A stretch of 46,460 nt of DNA, from the NCBI RefSeq assembly GCF_004341205.1, contig NZ_SLUL01000019.1, positions 1 to 46,460 on the forward strand. The letters run 5' to 3'. The notes beneath the pieces are model-generated. The model was not told the DNA's origin. It ran no database searches and saw nothing but the letters and a program-made list of their open reading frames with translations. Every line of letters starts with the position of its first letter. Positions within the stretch are counted from its first letter, which is position 1. Made by a program: the position numbers and the translations under genes. This DNA is from Thermolongibacillus altinsuensis (GTDB taxonomy: Bacteria > Bacillota > Bacilli > Bacillales > Anoxybacillaceae). Positions 15,938 through 25,891 of the stretch are shown here, piece after piece.

Positions 15938-17299
15938 GTGAGTCTAAAAGAAAGCGATTTAAAGAAGGATCCAGCATGTACAATCAATAGTTTAGGAAAC
16001 TATCTTTGGAGTGACCCGCCAGATGAAAACAAATGGGCGGATTGTGTTCACTGCGGAATGTGCTTGGAATCGTGTCCAACCTACGAGCAAACCGGTCAGG
16101 AACAGCATTCTCCCCGCGGACGCGTCCATCTCATTAAATCGGTTGCAGAAGGAAAGCTTGAAGTCAATGAAGCTTTTGCAGATCCGGTTTTTGCCTGTCT
16201 TGATTGCCGTGCGTGTACAACGGCTTGTCCTGCTGATGTAGATGTAGGTGGACTGATTGAAGAGGCGCGCGGACAAATTCGTCAAGCAATGCCATTAACC
16301 GGTTGGAAAGGAGTTGTAAGCAAATTTTTTCTGCAAGGAGTTTTTCCGAATCAAGACCGTTTGCATTTACTAGGCAGCTTGTTAAAGTTCTATCAAAAGA
16401 GCGGATTGCAAAAGGTGGTGCGCAAAACGCGGCTTATCCATATCATGCCTGAACATTTAGTGGAGATGGAGGCGATTTTGCCGGAAGTCAAACAGCCGGT
16501 GCGCAAAAAATACAAACATGCGGACGTCATCAAAGCGAAAGGGGAAACGAAGCGGACTGTTGCGCTTTTAACCGGATGTATCATGGATGTGATGTTCAGC
16601 GATATTAATGAAGCAACGATCAACGTATTAACTCGTAATGGAAACGATGTCGTAATCCCGCAAAATCAAACATGCTGTGGAGCGCTGCATGTTCACGCTG
16701 GCGATCGCGAAATGGGAAGAAAGCTGGCGAAACAGAACATCGAAGCGTTTAAAGATGCAGAGAAGGTCATTGTGAATGCAGCAGGTTGCGGCTGCATGTT
16801 GAAGGAGTATCCGGAATTATTCCGTGAAGACCCAGAGTGGCGCAAGAAAGCGGAAGAATTTTCTGCAAAGGTAGAAGACATCTCAAAATATCTTCATGAC
16901 ACAGATTTTGAAAAACCAAAAGCAGAAATCAAGACGCGGATTACGTACCATGATGCATGCCACTTAGCACATGGTCAAGGAATACGCGAGGAGCCCCGCA
17001 ACATCCTGCGTAGCATTCCTGGGGTGGAAATTGTTCACATGCCAAATGCTGACCGTTGCTGCGGAAGCGCCGGCATTTACAATATCACCAATCCAGAAAT
17101 GGCAGGAGCCATACTCGAAAGCAAAATGAAGAATGTCCCTGAAGATGTTGAAATCATTTCTATGGGCAATCCTGGATGTATGCTTCAGATGGCAATGGGA
17201 GTACTTAAATACGGAAGAAATCAAAGAATCGTTCATACCGTGCAGTTACTAGACTGGGCATATCAAAAAGAGGACAGCTTAAAGGAGGGAAAGGGATGA
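15938..17299 (+). CDS. glcF: Glycolate oxidase iron-sulfur subunit GlcF
   Basis: 453 residues. Two [4Fe-4S] motifs: C36-x2-C39-x2-C42-x3-C46P (CVHCGMCLESCP) and C87-x2-C90-x2-C93-x3-C97P (CLDCRACTTACP). Two CCG domains follow, with CCGALHVHAGD and CCGSAGIYNI. This is the canonical GlcF/GlpC/heterodisulfide-reductase-like electron-transfer subunit. GTG start with AGGAGGGA ahead. The ATGA of glcD overlaps its stop by 4 nt, so the three subunits are coupled. B. subtilis has a comparable ysfC-ysfD pair. Confidence 0.92.
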   Translation: MSLKESDLKKDPACTINSLGNYLWSDPPDENKWADCVHCGMCLESCPTYEQTGQEQHSPRGRVHLIKSVAEGKLEVNEAFADPVFACLDCRACTTACPADVDVGGLIEEARGQIRQAMPLTGWKGVVSKFFLQGVFPNQDRLHLLGSLLKFYQKSGLQKVVRKTRLIHIMPEHLVEMEAILPEVKQPVRKKYKHADVIKAKGETKRTVALLTGCIMDVMFSDINEATINVLTRNGNDVVIPQNQTCCGALHVHAGDREMGRKLAKQNIEAFKDAEKVIVNAAGCGCMLKEYPELFREDPEWRKKAEEFSAKVEDISKYLHDTDFEKPKAEIKTRITYHDACHLAHGQGIREEPRNILRSIPGVEIVHMPNADRCCGSAGIYNITNPEMAGAILESKMKNVPEDVEIISMGNPGCMLQMAMGVLKYGRNQRIVHTVQLLDWAYQKEDSLKEGKG

Positions 17300-18753
17300 G
17301 GGGAAAAGAAATCCAAACAAAAGATAAACATATACAAAATCTAGCAAAAATCGTTGGTGGAGTTCAGTCGATTCTTTACAAAAAAGAAGATTTGCTGGCT
17401 TATGACTGCGATGGTTTTACGATTCATAGGCACTTGCCTAAAGCGGTTGTTTTTCCAAAAAACACTCAGGAAGTTGCAGAGGTTGTAAAGTATTGTAATG
17501 AAAATAATTTGCCATTTCTTGCTCGCGGTGCAGGAACGGGGCTAAGTGGAGGAGCTATTCCTTTAAATGGCGAAGTGATTATTAGTTTGGTTAGAATGAA
17601 ACGTTTATTAAGTGTAGACTTGGAGAATAGAAGGGCTGTGGTAGAACCAGGATTTGTAAATCTCAAGTTGACACAATCCATTTCAGATAAAGGATACTAT
17701 TACGCGCCCGATCCATCAAGCCAATATTGCTGTACGATTGGCGGAAATGTCGCAGAAAATGCTGGAGGAGCACACTGTCTTAAGTATGGAGTGACGACGA
17801 ACCATATTCTAGGTCTAGAGGTTGTTTTACCAAACGGAGAAATTATTGAAATTGGAAAAAACGGAATTCCAGATCAGCCTGGATATGATTTGTTGGGACT
17901 ATTAACAGGATCGGAAGGGACATTAGGCATTGTTACAAAAATAACCGTTCGCATTTTAAAAAATCCAGAAGCCAAGCAAACGGTGTTGGCTTACTTTGAT
18001 AAAGTTTCCGATGCTAGCCAAGCTGTGTCAGATATTATCTCAGAAGGAATTGTTCCGGCTGCCCTTGAAATGATGGATAAAACTGCTATTGAGGCCGTCG
18101 AAGCCGCTGCATTTCCTGTAGGGCACCCTAGAGACATTGAAGCGTTATTGCTTATAGAGGTTGACGGGATCTCTGCTGGTATTGATGAGCAGATTCATCA
18201 AATTTTGCGCGTATGTAAAAACAGAAATGTTCGTGAAGTAAAAGTAGCCCAGGATGAGAAGGAAAGAGAAAGATGGTGGGCAAATCGTAAAACAGGATTT
18301 GGTGCAATGGGGGCGATTTCTCCAGACTATTTAGTGCAAGACGGAGTTATTCCACGAAGCAAGTTGCCGGAAGTGTTAGAGAGAATCAAGAAAATAAGCG
18401 AAAAATATGGTTTGCGCATCGCTAATATTTTTCATGCGGGAGACGGAAACCTTCATCCGCTCGTCCTTTTTGATGCAAAGAAGCCAGGAGAAACAGAAAA
18501 AGCGCTGGCAGCTGGAAGTGAATGTTTGAAAGTGTGCGCTGACGTTGGCGGCTCCATCACAGGCGAACATGGAGTTGGCATCGAGAAAAGAGAAGAAATG
18601 CGCTTTATTTTCAACGATGAAGAAATTATGGCACAGACCAATATTCGTGATGTATTCAACCCTAAAAATCTATTAAATGCAGGAAAATTATTCCCAACAC
18701 CAGGGCGCTGTGTAGAAGTAAAGAAAGAGAGAAAAGAGGTTATAACCTCATAA
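17296..18753 (+). CDS. glcD: Glycolate oxidase catalytic FAD subunit GlcD
   Basis: 485 residues. The FAD_binding_4 domain includes VVFPKNTQEVAEVVKYC, FLARGAGTGLSGGAIP and CTIGGNVAENAGGAHC. The FAD-oxidase C-terminal domain carries NIFHAGDGNLHPLVLFD and SITGEHGVGIEKREEM, the substrate/flavin motifs of the GlcD/D-lactate dehydrogenase family. D-lactate dehydrogenase activity is an alternative, but the partners GlcE and GlcF and the malate synthase G next door favour glycolate. AAAGGAGGGAAAGGG precedes the ATG. Translationally coupled to glcF. Confidence 0.9.
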   Translation: MRGKEIQTKDKHIQNLAKIVGGVQSILYKKEDLLAYDCDGFTIHRHLPKAVVFPKNTQEVAEVVKYCNENNLPFLARGAGTGLSGGAIPLNGEVIISLVRMKRLLSVDLENRRAVVEPGFVNLKLTQSISDKGYYYAPDPSSQYCCTIGGNVAENAGGAHCLKYGVTTNHILGLEVVLPNGEIIEIGKNGIPDQPGYDLLGLLTGSEGTLGIVTKITVRILKNPEAKQTVLAYFDKVSDASQAVSDIISEGIVPAALEMMDKTAIEAVEAAAFPVGHPRDIEALLLIEVDGISAGIDEQIHQILRVCKNRNVREVKVAQDEKERERWWANRKTGFGAMGAISPDYLVQDGVIPRSKLPEVLERIKKISEKYGLRIANIFHAGDGNLHPLVLFDAKKPGETEKALAAGSECLKVCADVGGSITGEHGVGIEKREEMRFIFNDEEIMAQTNIRDVFNPKNLLNAGKLFPTPGRCVEVKKERKEVITS

Positions 18754-18829
18754 AAAATAAATGAATGAATTTTATGAAAATTATTGAAAGAACTGGGATT
18801 TCATGATATTATTTTTTTAAACTAATTAT

Positions 18830-18842
18830 GAAACATCGTTTC
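18830..18842. promoter_or_regulatory. Putative IclR-type operator, glcB promoter
   Basis: GAAACATCGTTTC is a GAAAC-N3-GTTTC palindrome 41 bases before the malate synthase start. It is the same core as the site ahead of glcE. It suggests that glcB has its own promoter under the same regulator as glcEFD, even though no terminator separates the two transcription units. Confidence 0.55.
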
Positions 18843-18883
18843 GTAATAACAAACAACATAAATATAAAAGGAGGAAATATGGT

Positions 18884-21064
18884 ATGAAAGACTATGTAAA
18901 AGTAGGAAACCTTCAAGTGGCTCGTATTTTTTATGATTTCATCAATTCAGAAGTCCTTCCTGGAAGCGGATTAAACAGCGAGCAGTTCTGGTCCGATTTG
19001 GAAACATTAATCAAAGACTTGACTCCAAAAAATAAGGCGTTGTTAGCTCGCAGGGATGAGATTCAAGCAAAAATCAATACATGGCATAGGGAAAATAAAG
19101 GGAATTTTGACTTTGAAAAGTATAAATCGTTTTTGCAAGAGATCGGTTATTTAGAACCAGAAGTAGAAGATTTTCAGATTACGACTGAAGGGGTAGATGA
19201 TGAAATCGCCTTACAAGCCGGTCCGCAGTTAGTCGTTCCAGTAAGCAATGCTCGCTATGCACTGAACGCTGCCAACGCGCGTTGGGGAAGTCTTTATGAT
19301 GCTCTTTACGGAACGGATGCGATCAGCGAAGAAGATGGCGCACAACGCGGAGATCGTTACAACCCAGTCCGTGGTGAGAAAGTGATTGCCTATGCCAAAC
19401 AATTCCTTGATGAAGCTGTGCCGTTAAACGAATACTCTCATAAAGATGTTGTCAAGTATGCAGTCGTCGATGGAAAATTGTCTGTTTTCGTCAAGGATGG
19501 CAAGACAACAAGCCTTCAAGATGAAGAAAAATTTGTCGGCTATCAAGGAAATCCGGAAGACCCATCGGCTATCTTGCTGAAAAATAACGGATTGCATATT
19601 GAAATCCAAATCGATCGCAATCACCCTGTCGGCAAAACAGATGGAGCGGGTGTAAAAGATATTTTATTGGAAGCTGCGCTGACAACAATTATGGATTGCG
19701 AGGACTCTGTGGCTGCTGTAGATGCTGAGGATAAGGTGCATGTATACCGCAACTTGTTAGGATTGATGAAAGGAGATTTGACGGCTACATTCACAAAAGG
19801 AAATAAAACAATCACGCGTGCGCTCAATCCTGACCGTATTTATACGACGGCAACTGGAGAAGAGTTGACATTGCCAGGACGTTCGCTCATGTTCATCCGC
19901 AACGTTGGACATTTGATGACCAATGATGCCGTATTAGATCAGGATGGCCAGGAAGTTTATGAAGGAATTTTAGATGCGGTTGTCACTAGTTTGATTGCGA
20001 AACATTCTCTCTTAGGAAATGGCCGATATCGCAACTCCAAAAAAGGCTCCATCTATATTGTTAAGCCGAAAATGCACGGCTCGGAAGAAGTCGCTTTTGC
20101 GGATGAACTGTTTGATCGTGTTGAAGACATGCTCGGGCTGGAGCGAAATACAATTAAAATCGGTGTGATGGACGAGGAACGCCGCACAACGCTGAATTTG
20201 AAAAACTGCATTTACCAAGTAAGAGACCGCATTGTGTTTATTAATACCGGTTTCTTAGATCGAACTGGCGATGAAATCCATACTTCGATGGAAGCAGGAC
20301 CGATGATTCGCAAAAATGATATGAAAACATCAGCGTGGCTGCAAGCATATGAGAAATCAAATGTAAGCATTGGCCTTGCCTGCGGCTTCCAAGGACGGGC
20401 GCAAATCGGTAAAGGAATGTGGGCGATGCCGGATATGATGGCAGAAATGCTGAAGCAAAAAGGCAGTCAACTTAAAGCAGGTGCCAATACGGCATGGGTT
20501 CCTTCACCAACGGCAGCAGTCTTGCACGCTCTCCACTATCACCAAATTGATGTAACAAAAGTACAAAATGAATTAGGCAAAGAGCTTAAAGATTTTCGCG
20601 ATGAAATTTTACAAATTCCAGTGGCGGCCAACCCTAATTGGACCCCTGAAGAAATTCAGCAAGAACTTGACAACAACGTTCAAGGTATACTAGGATATGT
20701 TGTCCGTTGGGTGGAGCAAGGAATTGGCTGCTCGAAAGTACCTGATATTAACAACATCGGGCTGATGGAAGACAGAGCGACATTAAGAATTTCCAGCCAG
20801 CATATCGCGAACTGGCTTCACCACGGAATTTGCACAAAAGAACAAGTGCTTGAAACGTTAAAACGCATGGCGAAAGTCGTTGATGAGCAAAACGCTGGGG
20901 ATCCTGCATATCGGCCAATGTCTGAAGACTATGACAACTCAGTCGCTTTCCAAGCGGCCTGCGATCTCATTTTCAAAGGCTATGAGCAGCCGAACGGTTA
21001 CACGGAACCAATTTTGCACCGCCGCCGCTTGGAAGCTAAAGCAAAGTTTGCGGTAAAACAGTAA
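18884..21064 (+). CDS. glcB: Malate synthase G
   Basis: 726 residues, the usual length of the G isoform (the A isoform is ~530). Signature regions are [35 protein letters not shown], the cofactor-contact stretch [40 protein letters not shown], and [24 protein letters not shown], which holds the catalytic Asp and the reactive Cys. It condenses glyoxylate with acetyl-CoA to malate, so it consumes the product of GlcDEF. No isocitrate lyase gene is nearby. AAAGGAGGAAAT precedes the ATG, and a terminator follows. Confidence 0.96.
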   Translation: MKDYVKVGNLQVARIFYDFINSEVLPGSGLNSEQFWSDLETLIKDLTPKNKALLARRDEIQAKINTWHRENKGNFDFEKYKSFLQEIGYLEPEVEDFQITTEGVDDEIALQAGPQLVVPVSNARYALNAANARWGSLYDALYGTDAISEEDGAQRGDRYNPVRGEKVIAYAKQFLDEAVPLNEYSHKDVVKYAVVDGKLSVFVKDGKTTSLQDEEKFVGYQGNPEDPSAILLKNNGLHIEIQIDRNHPVGKTDGAGVKDILLEAALTTIMDCEDSVAAVDAEDKVHVYRNLLGLMKGDLTATFTKGNKTITRALNPDRIYTTATGEELTLPGRSLMFIRNVGHLMTNDAVLDQDGQEVYEGILDAVVTSLIAKHSLLGNGRYRNSKKGSIYIVKPKMHGSEEVAFADELFDRVEDMLGLERNTIKIGVMDEERRTTLNLKNCIYQVRDRIVFINTGFLDRTGDEIHTSMEAGPMIRKNDMKTSAWLQAYEKSNVSIGLACGFQGRAQIGKGMWAMPDMMAEMLKQKGSQLKAGANTAWVPSPTAAVLHALHYHQIDVTKVQNELGKELKDFRDEILQIPVAANPNWTPEEIQQELDNNVQGILGYVVRWVEQGIGCSKVPDINNIGLMEDRATLRISSQHIANWLHHGICTKEQVLETLKRMAKVVDEQNAGDPAYRPMSEDYDNSVAFQAACDLIFKGYEQPNGYTEPILHRRRLEAKAKFAVKQ

Positions 21065-21085
21065 GCGATTATACAAGTAACTGTG

Positions 21086-21117
21086 AGGGCATTCTAATCA
21101 ATTTAGAATGCCCTTTC
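21086..21117 (+). terminator. Terminator after malate synthase G
   Basis: AGGGCATTCTA pairs perfectly with TAGAATGCCCT, followed by TTC. The T-run is short but the stem is strong. Confidence 0.75.
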
Positions 21118-21266
21118 ATGTACGCAACACTGCGTGTGAGGAATTGGAAAGACTGTTGTGCGATCGTCATAATGATTTTCTACTTGATAAAAAAGTTGTA
21201 AAAGCAGCCGTGAGCGATGCCAAAGCGGTAGTTGCTCGTAATTAACATAGTCGGAGGAGTTAAGTG

Positions 21267-22046
21267 ATGAAATTTGCCAGATTTATTGCCAATGGAGAAA
21301 TGTATACAGGTATCGTAATAGATGGTGTGATAAGAGAAATTCAAGGGGATATGTTTAGTGAATGGGAATATACAGGTAAAACCTTTTCCGAACATGAAGT
21401 CAAATTTCTTGCCCCGTTAGAACCGAACCAAATTATCGGAATCGGTGCAAACTACGTCTCACAGAAAAAAGACCTTCCCGATGTGCTGCCGGAAATTCCG
21501 GTATTCTTCTTCAAACCGACTTCATCGGTAATTGGACCTGAAGAAGAAATTGTCATCCCAAAAGGAATTGACCAAGTCAAGTTTGAATCAGAGTTAGCCG
21601 TTGTGATTGGGAAGGAAGCGAAAAATGTTCCTGAATCAGATGTGTTGGATTATGTGTTCGGTTATACGATTGGAAACGATGTAACCGCACCACAATTTTT
21701 TCATCGAGACGGCCATTGGACACTCGGGAAAGCGTTTGACACATTCACTCCATTAGGTCCGGTGATTGAAACGGAACTCGACCCTTTCAACGTGAATGTA
21801 AAGGCAAGACTGAACGGAGTTGAAAAACAAAACAGCCCAACTGAATTCATGATTATTCCAATCTGTAAAATGATTTCTTATCTGACGAATATTATGACGC
21901 TGAAGCCGGGGGATGTGATTTTAACAGGAAGTCCGATCGGTGCCGAATTCGTTAAGGCAGGGGATATTATTGAGTGTGAGATTGAAGAAATCGGAACGCT
22001 TCGCAATACGTTTGCTGCGGCAAAAGAACGCGCTAAAATTAGTTAG
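21267..22046 (+). CDS. Fumarylacetoacetate hydrolase-fold enzyme
   Basis: 259 residues. FAH C-terminal fold: IIGIGANYVSQKKDLP, the metal-binding Glu strip VKFESELAVVIGKEAKNV, then GNDVTAPQFF, TLGKAFDTFTPLGP and DVILTGSPIGA. The fold covers isomerases, hydrolases and oxaloacetate/acylpyruvate decarboxylases acting on short keto acids; which one is not predictable. Between malate synthase and IclR, a role in disposing of a C4 or C5 keto acid linked to glyoxylate is plausible. I choose ATG 21267 (8 nt after GGAGGAG) over the GTG at 21264. Confidence 0.85.
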   Translation: MKFARFIANGEMYTGIVIDGVIREIQGDMFSEWEYTGKTFSEHEVKFLAPLEPNQIIGIGANYVSQKKDLPDVLPEIPVFFFKPTSSVIGPEEEIVIPKGIDQVKFESELAVVIGKEAKNVPESDVLDYVFGYTIGNDVTAPQFFHRDGHWTLGKAFDTFTPLGPVIETELDPFNVNVKARLNGVEKQNSPTEFMIIPICKMISYLTNIMTLKPGDVILTGSPIGAEFVKAGDIIECEIEEIGTLRNTFAAAKERAKIS

Positions 22047-22115
22047 TGATTGCTTATATGCCCGGAAACAAATGTTATAATGAATTATCATGTCTTTTGT
22101 TAGAGGTGAGAGAGC

Positions 22116-22880
22116 GTGGAAAGAGAAAATATGGTCAAGTCTGTGAGCCGGGCATTAGATATTATCGAGATCGTCAGTTCGGAAAAGGATGGCTTAGGCG
22201 TTACAGAAATTGCGAAACAAATGGATATTAATAAAAGTTCTGTATATCGAATTTTATCGACGCTTGTTCAGTATGGGTACATGGAGCAGGATGAAGAAAC
22301 AAGCCGTTACAAACTTGGTTACAAATTTTTGGAGATGAGTTCGAAGCTGCTCGAATCAATCGATTTAAGAAAAGAGGCAAGACCATTCCTGCAAGAGCTT
22401 GAGAAAGAAACAAATGAGGTCATTCATCTTGTCGTTTATGACCAAGGCGAAGTGATCTACATCGAAAAGTTAGAAGGAACGGAAACGCTGCGCATGCATT
22501 CGAAAGTCGGCAAAAGAGCTCCGATGCATTGCACGGCAGTAGGAAAAGCGATTTTAGCGCATTTGCCGTCTAATGTTGTGCTCGATATTTTAGAACGTAA
22601 AGGAATGCCAAGGCATACTGATAAAACGATTACCGATCAAGATGAATTTCTTAAAGAACTCTCTCAAGTAAGACAAAAGGGATATGCTCTTGACTTAGAG
22701 GAAAACGAATACGGGATTCGCTGTATTGCCGTACCGATTTTCGACCATGTAGGAAAAGTCATTGCCGCTGTCAGCGTCTCCGGTCCAACCATACGTATGA
22801 CCGATGAACGAATCGAACAGCTGCAAGCGAGAATGCTGCAAATCGGTAAACAAATTTCCGCAAGGCTTGGATATGTATAA
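22116..22880 (+). CDS. IclR-family transcriptional regulator
   Basis: 254 residues. The N-terminal winged helix (about 5-60) contains SRALDIIEIVSSEKDGLGVTEIAKQMDINKSSVYRILSTLVQYGY. The C-terminal effector domain has MHSKVGKRAPMHCTAVGKAILAHLP and ENEYGIRCIAVPIFDHVGKVIAAVSVSGP, as in other IclR proteins that bind small organic acids. GTG start after AGAGGTGAG. A GGAAACAAATGTT element overlapping the likely -10 (TATAAT, 22076) could be an autoregulatory half-site. Its position next to the glyoxylate genes makes it the prime candidate for their regulator, with glyoxylate or a related acid as ligand (inference). Confidence 0.93.
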   Translation: MERENMVKSVSRALDIIEIVSSEKDGLGVTEIAKQMDINKSSVYRILSTLVQYGYMEQDEETSRYKLGYKFLEMSSKLLESIDLRKEARPFLQELEKETNEVIHLVVYDQGEVIYIEKLEGTETLRMHSKVGKRAPMHCTAVGKAILAHLPSNVVLDILERKGMPRHTDKTITDQDEFLKELSQVRQKGYALDLEENEYGIRCIAVPIFDHVGKVIAAVSVSGPTIRMTDERIEQLQARMLQIGKQISARLGYV

Positions 22881-22889
22881 AAAATGGTG

Positions 22890-22923
22890 CTCGATATCCT
22901 ATTTGGAGATATCGAGTTTTTTT
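22890..22923 (+). terminator. Terminator after the IclR gene
   Basis: CTCGATATC pairs with GATATCGAG and is followed by seven T. It closes the FAH-IclR unit. The next 230 bases up to 23157 hold no clear feature. Confidence 0.9.
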
Positions 22924-23157
22924 GTTGCAAGTGAATGGAAGCCTGGTTTCATTACTTTGTCATTTCCTCTTACATCTTTTCAATTTGCTCCGTCATTTTC
23001 TCCACAAATTCTGCGGAAGCCCCCTTCTTTCAGCATGTATATGTGACTTTCTAAATTCTTTTTGAATTCACCAAAATGAATATTTTCCTTTTGATGTTAA
23101 AAACTAAAGGAAGACGTTCAGCAGCTGCCAATATTGAAATCGAAGGAGAGAAGAGAG

Positions 23158-24840
23158 TTGTTGAATAGAGAGATTCTTAAACATGAAAAAAAGATGATTT
23201 TCTTCTCGTTCCTTGCAATAGCTGTTTTTGTGTCGCCATATTTTCTTCTCGGCGAAAATGCACATATGCGTGTCCACGATAATTTAGATTCGAATATTGC
23301 CTGGTATAAAGTGTTAATCAGAAGCGGTGAATTATTCGGTTCAGTGGATGCGGTTGTTCCACAAATTATTAACGGTCTGCCGCGCAACGCATTTGGTACG
23401 GAATTTAGCTTGATTGTATGGCTGCATGCGTTATTTCCTTCCATTTATGCATACGGTTTAAGCCAAACCATCACGCGTGTGTTTGCGTTTATTGGCATGT
23501 ATTTGCTTTTGAAAAAACATTTTATTCAGGCACCAGAATGGGCATGGATTCGTGTCGGAGTGGCGTTAGCATTCGCTTTAACTCCGTTTTGGCCGTCAGG
23601 AATGCTTAGTACACTTGGAATGCCTTTAGCGTTATGGGCATTTTTAAACATTCGTGATGGTGAACGTTCGTGGGTGAATTACCTCGTATTAACGCTTTTG
23701 CCGTTCTATTCAAGCCTCGTTCTTGGCTTTTTCTTTTTCTTAAGCGCAATGGGAATGGTTTGGCTTGTTGATGTGGTGCGTGGGAAAGGATGGAACGTTC
23801 GTTTTTTATTGGCGATTGTTTACATGACTGCGATTTATTTAGCTGTTGAGTATCGACTCGTGCACTCGCTTTTATTTTCCGAGGAACCGACAAGCCGCGA
23901 TGAATATTTTCATGCCCGTCTCCCTCTATGGTGGGTGATTCGCCTTACGTTTAAAAACTATGTCCTTGGACATAATCACGTCATGACTGTACATGCGTTT
24001 GTTATTTTGCCGGTAACGTTATTTGCTTTATTTGTTGTTTGGAAAAAAAAATTATGGAAGCAAGAAAGGTTGTTTCTTTTTCTTCATATCTTAAATTTTG
24101 CGCTTTCCACATGGTATGCATTTTGGTTTTATAAGGGTTGGCTCCCATTGACAGAGAGGTTTGACCTACTGGACAAGTTTAATTTTGCTCGTTATCACTT
24201 TTTGCGGCCAATCGTGATTTACGTTTTATTTGCGTTTTCGCTCAAAATTTTATGGCGTGAAGGAGAAGTGTGGAGAAGAATAGCCAACATTTTGATCGTT
24301 GCACAACTTCTTATACTTGCATCATTTAATGAAGAAATCATCTTTCGAAAGAAGCCATCCTTTAAAGAGTTTTATGCAGAAAAACAATTTCGGGAAATTA
24401 AAGAATACATAGGGCTTCCGGTAGAAACGTACCGCGTTGCAAGCATCGGGATTCATCCAGCCATTGCCCAATACAATGGGTTTTATACACTCGATACATA
24501 CAACAATTTTTATCCGCTGACGTACAAACATCAGTTTCGAAAAATAATTGAGCATGAGTTGGAGAAAAACGAAAAGCTTAAAGAGTATTTTGATGAGTGG
24601 GGCGGACGTTGTTATATCTTTGTCGATGAGCTCGGCAAGCATTATATGTTTAAAAAGAATTCGAAGAAAGAGATTCAAAATTTGCGGTTAAATACGGACG
24701 CATTCTATGAAATGGGCGGGCGGTACATTTTTTCAGCTCTGCCTATCAAAAATACGGAAGAGAATCAGCTGAAACTTGAGAAAATATTTCATTCGAAAGA
24801 ATCGGCATGGAAAATCCATCTATATAAAGCGACGCCATAA
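23158..24840 (+). CDS. Polytopic membrane protein, YkoS-like
   Basis: About 560 residues with 10-12 membrane segments (first near residues 15-32, last near 380-395). A large extracytoplasmic C-terminal domain of about 170 residues follows. An early HDNLDSNIAWYKVL motif and long hydrophobic runs resemble GT-C-type glycosyltransferases and B. subtilis YkoS, which likewise precedes a glycosyltransferase gene (ykoT). The TTG at 23158 follows AAGGAGAG; the frame extends upstream to 23134 but that would place the ribosome site inside it. It likely uses a lipid-linked sugar made by the next gene. The function is inferred. Confidence 0.75.
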   Translation: MLNREILKHEKKMIFFSFLAIAVFVSPYFLLGENAHMRVHDNLDSNIAWYKVLIRSGELFGSVDAVVPQIINGLPRNAFGTEFSLIVWLHALFPSIYAYGLSQTITRVFAFIGMYLLLKKHFIQAPEWAWIRVGVALAFALTPFWPSGMLSTLGMPLALWAFLNIRDGERSWVNYLVLTLLPFYSSLVLGFFFFLSAMGMVWLVDVVRGKGWNVRFLLAIVYMTAIYLAVEYRLVHSLLFSEEPTSRDEYFHARLPLWWVIRLTFKNYVLGHNHVMTVHAFVILPVTLFALFVVWKKKLWKQERLFLFLHILNFALSTWYAFWFYKGWLPLTERFDLLDKFNFARYHFLRPIVIYVLFAFSLKILWREGEVWRRIANILIVAQLLILASFNEEIIFRKKPSFKEFYAEKQFREIKEYIGLPVETYRVASIGIHPAIAQYNGFYTLDTYNNFYPLTYKHQFRKIIEHELEKNEKLKEYFDEWGGRCYIFVDELGKHYMFKKNSKKEIQNLRLNTDAFYEMGGRYIFSALPIKNTEENQLKLEKIFHSKESAWKIHLYKATP

Positions 24841-24853
24841 GGAGGAAAACAAC

Positions 24854-25891
24854 ATGAATGAACCGGTGCTTACCATCGTTGTTCCATGCTATAACGAAGA
24901 GGAAGTGCTTCCCGAAACGATCAGCCAGCTTCTTCATCTGTTGGAACAACTAATGGAAGAAAAACTTGTTTCATGTCAAAGCAAACTATTGTTTGTTGAT
25001 GACGGAAGCAACGATCACACATGGCAAATCATTTATAAAGCGAGCTTGCGTCATGAAGAAGTAAAAGGTTTGAAATTAGCGAGCAATGCTGGTCACCAAA
25101 ATGCCTTGTTAGCCGGGATGTTTGCGGCGAAATTTGTTTCTGACTGCATTGTTTCGATTGATGCTGACTTACAGGATGATATTTCGGTCATTCGGGAATT
25201 TGTTCAAAAATTTCATGAAGGATATGAAATTGTGTATGGAGTGAGAAAAAAGCGGGATACAGATACATTTTTCAAACGGCATACGGCACAAGGGTTTTAT
25301 AAACTGATGAAAGCGATGGGAGTGAATCTAGTTTATAACCATGCTGATTATCGCTTAATGAGCCGCCGCTCCGTTGAAGAACTTGAACGGTTCGAGGAAG
25401 TTCATTTATTTTTGCGAGGAGTGGTTCCTTTACTAGGGTTTCGTTCCACTGCTGTTTATTATGATCGAAAAGAGCGATTGGCAGGTGAAACGAAATATCC
25501 GTTAAAGAAAATGCTGGCATTTGCTTTAGACGGGATTACGTCTTTCAGCATCACACCGATTCGCTTCATTTCAATCATTGGATTTATTTCGTTTTTTGTC
25601 AGCCTTTTATTTGGGATTTATTTTGTCTTTTTAAAATTTACCGGACACACACAGACAGGATGGACATCTCTCATCATGTCGATTTGGCTTCTAGGTGGAT
25701 TGCAGTTAATTGCGTTTGGTTTAATCGGCGAGTATATCGGAAAAATTTACAAGGAAACAAAACGTCGTCCGAGATATATTGTTGATATTGATTTATTAAA
25801 TTTACCTATGCTGTTTCGGGAAAGTCACGCATCTCCTGCAGCGGAGGAACATGCGCATGTTGACTTTAAAAGGTTATCGGAATCGAACTAA
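24854..25891 (+). CDS. GT2 polyprenyl-phosphate glycosyltransferase (YkoT/GtrB-like)
   Basis: 345 residues. GT-A catalytic domain: VLTIVVPCYNEEEVLPETI, LFVDDGSNDHTWQII, then DADLQDDISVI with the metal-binding DxD-like site. ETKYPLKKMLAFALDGITSF leads into two C-terminal membrane helices, the GtrB/DPM1-like layout. It would transfer a sugar from a nucleotide donor to undecaprenyl phosphate on the cytosolic face. ATG 24854 has AAGGAGG ahead, 13 bases after the upstream stop. Its 3' end overlaps the gtrA-like gene by 41 bases. Confidence 0.9.
   Translation: MNEPVLTIVVPCYNEEEVLPETISQLLHLLEQLMEEKLVSCQSKLLFVDDGSNDHTWQIIYKASLRHEEVKGLKLASNAGHQNALLAGMFAAKFVSDCIVSIDADLQDDISVIREFVQKFHEGYEIVYGVRKKRDTDTFFKRHTAQGFYKLMKAMGVNLVYNHADYRLMSRRSVEELERFEEVHLFLRGVVPLLGFRSTAVYYDRKERLAGETKYPLKKMLAFALDGITSFSITPIRFISIIGFISFFVSLLFGIYFVFLKFTGHTQTGWTSLIMSIWLLGGLQLIAFGLIGEYIGKIYKETKRRPRYIVDIDLLNLPMLFRESHASPAAEEHAHVDFKRLSESN

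Noticed and set aside
21121-21245. Open frame ending DKKVVKAAVSDAKAVVARN between glcB and the FAH gene
   Set aside because: It looks coding in composition but has no start, no ribosome site and no recognised family. It could be a remnant but 41 codons are not enough to claim it.
22968-23024. Minus-strand tail reading SAEFVEKMTEQIEKM
   Set aside because: Only 18 codons between stops. Possible remnant but too short to support.
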